Shown: piece by piece, positions 1 to 5,551 of the stretch
Numbering within the stretch: the stretch's first letter is position 1
Layout: the number at the start of each line of letters is the position of its first letter
Notes under the pieces: generated by a model
The model's input: the letters and a program-made list of their open reading frames with translations, nothing else
What the model was told of the DNA's origin: nothing
The model's database searches: none
Source of the DNA: Acidobacteriota bacterium
Lineage (GTDB): Bacteria; Acidobacteriota; Vicinamibacteria; Marinacidobacterales; SMYC01
Direction of reading: 5' to 3'
Length of the DNA: 5,551 bases
NCBI GenBank assembly: GCA_030598165.1
Contig: JAUVQL010000080.1
Location: 1 to 5,551 of the forward strand
Made by a program: the position numbers and the translations under genes

Positions 1-894
1 ATCGGCTCGACGGGGACGGGCAAGACGCTGCTAGCACAGACATTGGCCAAGTTGCTCTCCGTTCCCTTCTGTATCGTCGACGCCACGACACTGACCGAAG
101 CGGGCTACGTCGGAGAGGACGTAGAGAACATTATTTTGAAGCTTCTCCAGTCTGCCGGAGGAGATATCGAAAAGGCCCAAGAAGGCATCATCTATATCGA
201 TGAAATCGACAAGATTTGTCGTAAAGATGAGAACCCATCAATCACCAGAGACGTTTCTGGGGAGGGCGTCCAACAGGCGCTCTTGAAGATCCTCGAAGGA
301 ACCGTGGCCAACGTGCCGCCTCAAGGAGGCCGCAAGCATCCACACCAAGAGTTCTACCAAATCGACACGACGAATATACTCTTTATTTGCGGCGGCGCCT
401 TCGTTGGTCTCGAAAAGATCATCGAAAAGCGTCGAGGGGGTAAGACCCTGGGTTTCAGCGCTAATCTCCAGAAACACACGACCAAAGAGGACAACGTCCT
501 CGAAGGCATTCAGCCGACCGACCTCATCAAATACGGTTTGATACCGGAATTCGTAGGAAGGCTTCCTGTCGTTGGCTCCTTGCACGAGCTCGATCGGGAA
601 GCTCTCATTCGTATCATGACCGAGCCGAAGAACGCCGTAATCAAGCAGTATCAGCGGCTTTTCGAATATGAGAACGTCAAGTTACACTTTAAGGACGATG
701 CCCTTGGGGCAATCGCCGACTTGGCTTCTGAGCGCAAGATCGGGGCCCGCGGCCTACGGATGATCATCGAAGACCTCATGCTCGACTTGATGTACCATCT
801 ACCTTCGCAGAAGAAAATCAAAGAGTGTGTGGTTACGAAGGAGGTCGTGGAGAACCGCGAGAAACCGGTAACCTTGATCGAAAAGGCTGGATAG
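1..894 (+). CDS. clpX: ATP-dependent Clp protease ATP-binding subunit ClpX (5'-truncated by window edge)
   Basis: AAA+ unfoldase that recognises tagged or native substrates, unfolds them with ATP and threads them into the ClpP peptidase in the cytoplasm. The reading frame is open from base 1 and gives 297 visible residues. Visible motifs, numbered from the window edge: Walker A GSTGTGKT (residues 2-9), pore-1 loop GYVG (35-38), Walker B IIYIDEID (D67, E68), pore-2 loop around RDVSGEG (83-89), RKH loop (111-113), ClpP-docking LGF tripeptide (150-152, matching IGF of E. coli), arginine finger R187 in IPEFVGR and sensor-2 R250 in GARGLR. Distances between these residues match E. coli ClpX to within three positions. 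Compared with the usual length of about 420 residues, roughly 115 N-terminal residues, including the zinc-binding domain, lie outside the window. The LGF loop and RKH loop separate it from HslU and other AAA+ proteins. The C-terminus is complete and ends in TAG, 116 bases before lon. Confidence 0.97.
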   Translation: MGSTGTGKTLLAQTLAKLLSVPFCIVDATTLTEAGYVGEDVENIILKLLQSAGGDIEKAQEGIIYIDEIDKICRKDENPSITRDVSGEGVQQALLKILEGTVANVPPQGGRKHPHQEFYQIDTTNILFICGGAFVGLEKIIEKRRGGKTLGFSANLQKHTTKEDNVLEGIQPTDLIKYGLIPEFVGRLPVVGSLHELDREALIRIMTEPKNAVIKQYQRLFEYENVKLHFKDDALGAIADLASERKIGARGLRMIIEDLMLDLMYHLPSQKKIKECVVTKEVVENREKPVTLIEKAG

Positions 895-956
895 CGGCCT
901 CGAGGTTCTCGCCCTCTACGCGGGCTCACTCCCCAAAGAATCCGTTGTTATTGGCA

Positions 957-989
957 ATCGCCGAAGTAGCCACCGTGGCTTTTGGCGGT
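957..989 (+). other. Imperfect stem-loop in the lon leader, just 5' of the ribosome binding site
   Basis: Bases 957-965 (ATCGCCGAA) pair with 981-989 (TTTGGCGGT) through nine pairs, two of them G-U. A two-base bulge (966-967) follows, then AGCCA (968-972) pairs with TGGCT (976-980) around a CCG loop. That is 14 pairs in 33 bases. The structure ends one base before the AGAGGAAG Shine-Dalgarno stretch and leaves it single-stranded. No T-run follows, so it is a poor intrinsic terminator. A role in mRNA processing or in setting lon translation is possible but inferred. The rest of the clpX-lon gap (895-956) shows nothing I can name. Confidence 0.45.
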
Positions 990-990
990 G

Positions 991-998
991 AGAGGAAG
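991..998 (+). promoter_or_regulatory. Ribosome binding site of lon
   Basis: AGAGGAAG contains an AGGA core (993-996), with 14 bases between the core and the ATG at 1011. This is longer than the usual 5-9 bases, so initiation may be moderate. It is the only purine-rich Shine-Dalgarno-like stretch before the lon ATG. The start itself is supported by the protein, because the conserved [10 protein letters not shown] block begins 18 residues after it. Confidence 0.55.
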
Positions 999-1010
999 CA
1001 GACGAAATAG

Positions 1011-3464
<2,454 letters not shown>

Positions 3465-3494
3465 GCGGCCGAAAAACCGTAAGCTCGAGAGCTC

Positions 3495-3508
3495 AATCCA
3501 AAATCCAA
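3495..3508 (+). repeat. Two tandem copies of AATCCAA between lon and engB
   Basis: Bases 3495-3501 and 3502-3508 are identical 7-mers placed head to tail in the non-coding gap. They could be a small binding site for a regulator or simple chance. Two copies are too few to assign a role. Confidence 0.3.
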
Positions 3509-3518
3509 AGGTATCCGC

Positions 3519-3534
3519 GCCGTCTAATGACGGC
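3519..3534 (+). other. Perfect 6-bp hairpin between lon and engB
   Basis: GCCGTC (3519-3524) and GACGGC (3529-3534) are exact inverted repeats around a TAAT loop. No T-run follows (AGATCACCC comes next), so it does not look like an intrinsic terminator. It sits 33 bases before the engB ATG. It may protect the 3' end of a processed lon transcript or tune engB expression, which is inference. A weaker inverted repeat (AGCTC/GAGCT, 3482-3493, two-base loop) lies further upstream. Otherwise this 103-base gap contains no gene. Confidence 0.4.
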
Positions 3535-3556
3535 AGATCACCCAATCACAGAAGTC

Positions 3557-3560
3557 GAAG
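3557..3560 (+). promoter_or_regulatory. Weak ribosome binding site of engB
   Basis: GAAG lies seven bases before the ATG at 3568. It is the best Shine-Dalgarno-like match at hand but is weak. A second, out-of-frame ATG sits at 3561, seven bases ahead of the chosen start. The 3568 ATG is preferred because it is in frame with the GTPase and gives the normal EngB N-terminus. Confidence 0.35.
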
Positions 3561-3567
3561 ATGCACC

Positions 3568-4182
3568 ATGAAGAAACAGGTTCATGCCAAGTTCTTCAAG
3601 AGTGCCTCGGCGCCTCCCGAGTTCCCGACCACGGGTCTTCCAGAAGTCGCTTTCGTTGGCCGCTCGAATGTGGGAAAATCAACCCTCCTCAATCGGCTTG
3701 CCGGGGTGGAGCGTCTGGCCCATGTGTCGAAGACACCGGGCCGGACACAGCTCATCAACTTCTTTCGTATGGACGAAAGGTTCTATTTGGTGGATCTACC
3801 CGGCTACGGATTCGCAAAAGTTCCCTTAAGGGTTCGCAAGCGATGGGAAGGCCTGATAACCAGTTATTTATTCCACCGAAGCGAGCTTCGGTTGGTTTTT
3901 TTGGTCATTGATGTACGTCGCGACCCAATGCCGAGCGACCTGGAAGTCCAGGATCTCCTGGACCGAAGTGGCATCCCTCATGTCGTGGTGGCGACGAAGT
4001 CAGACAAGCTCTCTCGGGCACAACTGGCTCTACAGCAGGCCAAGCTCGAGCAGACATTCGGTGCGGAGGAGAAGGTACCTCTCATCACCTTCTCGTCCGT
4101 GACCAGTCAAGGAAGGATAGAACTATGGAGAACGATCGAGAATCACGTTCGCGAGGCGATGCGGGTGCCGAAAGCGCAGTGA
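3568..4182 (+). CDS. engB: Ribosome biogenesis GTP-binding protein EngB (YihA/YsxC)
   Basis: Small TRAFAC-class GTPase needed for late assembly of the 50S ribosomal subunit; cytoplasmic, acting on pre-50S particles. The 204 residues match the usual 195-210. All G motifs are visible: G1 P-loop GRSNVGKST (31-39), the family-specific G2 block SKTPGRTQ (54-61, T60 being the likely switch-I threonine), G3 DLPGYG (76-81), G4 TKSD (143-146) and G5 FSSVTSQG (175-182). SKTPGRTQ followed by DLPGYG is diagnostic for EngB and separates it from Era, Der and Obg. The frame stays open upstream to 3388 inside lon, but those extra 60 residues are arginine-rich, unlike any EngB N-terminus, and overlap lon, so the ATG at 3568 is chosen. 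The gene follows lon, as ysxC follows lonA in Bacillus. Its 3' end overlaps the start of rho by 58 bases and carries the rho ribosome binding site. I see no missing motif or frameshift. Confidence 0.96.
   Translation: MKKQVHAKFFKSASAPPEFPTTGLPEVAFVGRSNVGKSTLLNRLAGVERLAHVSKTPGRTQLINFFRMDERFYLVDLPGYGFAKVPLRVRKRWEGLITSYLFHRSELRLVFLVIDVRRDPMPSDLEVQDLLDRSGIPHVVVATKSDKLSRAQLALQQAKLEQTFGAEEKVPLITFSSVTSQGRIELWRTIENHVREAMRVPKAQ
4109..4116 (+). promoter_or_regulatory. Strong ribosome binding site of rho, embedded in engB
   Basis: AAGGAAGG is a near-consensus Shine-Dalgarno sequence eight bases before the ATG at 4125. It overlaps engB codons 181-183 (Gln-Gly-Arg). It decides the rho start: the rival GTG at 4179, whose last two bases overlap the engB TGA stop, has no comparable purine stretch before it. 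Confidence 0.7.
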
Positions 4183-5501
4183 CTGAAAAGCCGCCGCGGA
4201 ACGGAGGCAAAAACAAGGGCACCGAGAAGGCTAAGTCCTTGAATATCGCCGAGCTCAAGGAGATGAACATCTCCACCCTAACCAAGATTGCCAAGGACCT
4301 GGCCGTTGCCGGCGCCACTGGGATGCGCAAACAAGAGCTCATATTCAAGATATTGCAGGCGCAGACGGAACAGAGCGGACTCATATTTTCGGAAGGCGTC
4401 CTCGAGTGCTTGCCCGATGGCTTTGGCTTTCTCCGGGCTCCCGAGTACAACTATCTGCCGGGCCCCGACGACATCTACGTATCTCCTTCTCAGATCCGAA
4501 AGTTCGATCTGCGCACCGGCGATACGATTTCCGGCCAGATCCGCCCCCCGAAAGAAGGTGAGCGTTACTTCGCCCTCATCAAAGTGGAGGCCGTCAATTT
4601 CGAGCCTCCCGAGGCAGCTAGAGAGCGGATCTTCTTCGACAATCTGACGCCGCTCTACCCGCTGGAACGTATCAAGCTAGAGACGGTGAAGGACAACCTG
4701 TCGGCACGGGTCATGGATCTCATGACGCCCGTAGGCAAGGGTCAACGAGGTCTCATCGTTGCCGCACCCCGCACCGGCAAGACCATGTTGCTCCAGAACA
4801 TCGCCAACAGCACCACGGCCAATCACCCGGAAGTCGTGCTCATCGTACTCCTCATTGACGAGCGACCGGAAGAGGTGACCGACATGTCGCGGTCGGTGAA
4901 CGGCGAGGTCATCAGCTCGACCTTCGACGAGCCGGCATCCCGCCACGTTCAGGTCGCTGAAATGGTCATCGAAAAGGCCAAACGTCTGATCGAGCACAAG
5001 CGTGACGTGGTCATCTTGCTCGACTCCATCACGAGGCTGGCCCGCGCTTACAACACGGTGGTACCGCCTTCCGGAAAGGTGCTGTCGGGCGGCGTCGACT
5101 CCAACGCCCTTCAGAGACCCAAGCGGTTCTTCGGAGCGGCCCGAAACATCGAGGAAGGTGGCTCGCTCACCATCATCGCTACGGCACTCATCGACACCGG
5201 AAGCCGGATGGACGACGTCATCTTCGAAGAGTTCAAAGGCACCGGTAACATGGAAATCCATCTCGACCGTAAACTGGTCGACAAGCGCATCTTCCCGTCT
5301 ATCGACATCAACAAGAGCGGCACCCGAAAGGAAGAGCTGCTGCTCAACGCGGAAGAGCTCAACCGGGTTTGGATTCTGCGGAAGGTTCTATCCCCGTTGT
5401 CCGCGGTGGAGGCCATGGAGCTTCTCCTCGACAAGATGGGCAAGGTCCGGACGAATCAAGACTTTCTAAAATCAATGTCCGGCGCGGCGGGATACATATA
5501 G
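4125..5501 (+). CDS. rho: Transcription termination factor Rho
   Basis: Hexameric RNA-dependent ATPase/translocase that loads on untranslated C-rich RNA and dislodges RNA polymerase. The product has 458 residues (E. coli, 419). Order: a charged N-terminal extension (1-37), Rho-N helical domain (about 38-80, SLNIAELK to [11 protein letters not shown]), the cold-shock-like primary RNA-binding site with DGFGFLR (98-104) and YVSPSQIR (118-125), then the RecA-type ATPase. The ATPase has P-loop APRTGKT (214-220, K219), catalytic E246 in LIDERPEE, Walker B D300 in [11 protein letters not shown]-loop region around GKVLSGGVD, and R-loop region GSRMDD with R361, followed by EEFKGTGN (K371, G372). The ATPase aligns to E. 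coli Rho with a constant offset of 35 residues, so it looks fully functional. Positions equal to E. coli K181 and K326 are arginine (R216, R361), conservative changes. The start at 4125 is chosen for its strong Shine-Dalgarno. A GTG at 4179 would give 440 residues and still keep the whole Rho-N domain. The 58-base overlap with engB suggests translational coupling and leaves no separate leader for rho. Confidence 0.97.
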   Translation: MENDRESRSRGDAGAESAVTEKPPRNGGKNKGTEKAKSLNIAELKEMNISTLTKIAKDLAVAGATGMRKQELIFKILQAQTEQSGLIFSEGVLECLPDGFGFLRAPEYNYLPGPDDIYVSPSQIRKFDLRTGDTISGQIRPPKEGERYFALIKVEAVNFEPPEAARERIFFDNLTPLYPLERIKLETVKDNLSARVMDLMTPVGKGQRGLIVAAPRTGKTMLLQNIANSTTANHPEVVLIVLLIDERPEEVTDMSRSVNGEVISSTFDEPASRHVQVAEMVIEKAKRLIEHKRDVVILLDSITRLARAYNTVVPPSGKVLSGGVDSNALQRPKRFFGAARNIEEGGSLTIIATALIDTGSRMDDVIFEEFKGTGNMEIHLDRKLVDKRIFPSIDINKSGTRKEELLLNAEELNRVWILRKVLSPLSAVEAMELLLDKMGKVRTNQDFLKSMSGAAGYI

Positions 5502-5515
5502 GTCGGCGAGACCAC

Positions 5516-5534
5516 GCCGGAGCCGCTCCGCGGC
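5516..5534 (+). other. GC-rich hairpin shortly after rho
   Basis: CGGAG (5518-5522) pairs with CTCCG (5526-5530) around a CCG loop. Flanking GC pairs (5516-5517 with 5533-5534) can extend it across a small bulge. It starts 14 bases after the rho stop. No T-run follows before the window ends, so an intrinsic terminator is not supported. The remaining bases up to 5551 show no start of another gene. Confidence 0.3.
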
Positions 5535-5551
5535 GAAGGCGGGTAGGCAGA

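Noticed and set aside
892..901. Similar GCGGCC sequence right after the stop codons of clpX (895) and lon (3466)
   Set aside because: A six-base GC-rich match in GC-rich DNA is expected by chance, and the flanking bases do not align further.
931..940. CCCCAAAGA as a possible sigma32 -10 element (CCCCATnTA) for heat-shock control of lon
   Set aside because: The match is poor and no CTTGAA-like -35 lies 13-17 bases upstream; the nearest CTTGAT is about 58 bases away.
945..980. TTGGCA (951-956) and TTGTTA (945-950) as sigma70 -35 boxes before lon
   Set aside because: The bases 16-18 downstream of either box (for example CGTGGC or AGCCAC) bear no resemblance to TATAAT.
968..983. AGCCA-CCG-TGGCT followed by TTT as an intrinsic terminator after clpX
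   Set aside because: The inner stem has only five pairs and the T-run is only three to four bases, which pair within the larger hairpin. It also lies just before the lon RBS, so it would be an odd place for a full stop.
825..1010. A 61-codon frame starting GTG inside the end of clpX and ending in TAG directly against the lon ATG (TAGATG)
   Set aside because: It looks like a coupled leader peptide, but there is no clear ribosome binding site, over a third lies in clpX in another frame, and the peptide resembles nothing I know. Chance is the simpler explanation.

Overview
This window is a compact, one-directional block of four conserved bacterial housekeeping genes, all on the + strand: clpX (5' end cut off by the window edge), lon, engB (yihA/ysxC) and rho. 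About 94% of the bases are coding. I see no mobile element, CRISPR array, tRNA, rRNA or anti-phage cassette, and no gene that I would call unknown. I do not think it contains an undescribed system. The points of interest are gene arrangement and small regulatory details.

Organism: the proteins are clearly bacterial, and the DNA is moderately GC-rich by eye. The order clpX-lon-engB resembles the protein-quality-control cluster (tig-clpP-clpX-lon-ysxC) known from Bacillus and from several deltaproteobacterial-type genomes. Rho carries an APRTGKT P-loop and a sequence style ([18 protein letters not shown]) that I associate with Deltaproteobacteria sensu lato and neighbouring phyla such as NC10 or Nitrospirota. 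It lacks the PPKAGKT form of enterobacteria. The phylum assignment is inference; I cannot name a genus.

Layout: bases 1-894 hold the AAA+ and C-terminal part of ClpX. Bases 895-1010 are a 116-base gap with a long imperfect hairpin just before the lon ribosome binding site. Bases 1011-3464 encode a complete LonA protease with an acidic C-terminal tail. Bases 3465-3567 are a 103-base gap with a 7-base tandem repeat and a 6-bp hairpin. Bases 3568-4182 encode the ribosome-assembly GTPase EngB. Bases 4125-5501 encode transcription terminator Rho, whose best start lies 58 bases inside engB behind a strong Shine-Dalgarno sequence. Bases 5502-5551 hold only a short GC-rich hairpin.

How the genes fit together: ClpX (with ClpP, presumably encoded upstream) and Lon are the ATP-dependent unfoldase/proteases that clear damaged and regulatory proteins. 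EngB assists assembly of the large ribosomal subunit. Rho ends untranslated transcripts. No convincing terminator (stem plus T-run) or sigma70 promoter separates the genes, so co-transcription is likely, and engB-rho is probably translationally coupled.
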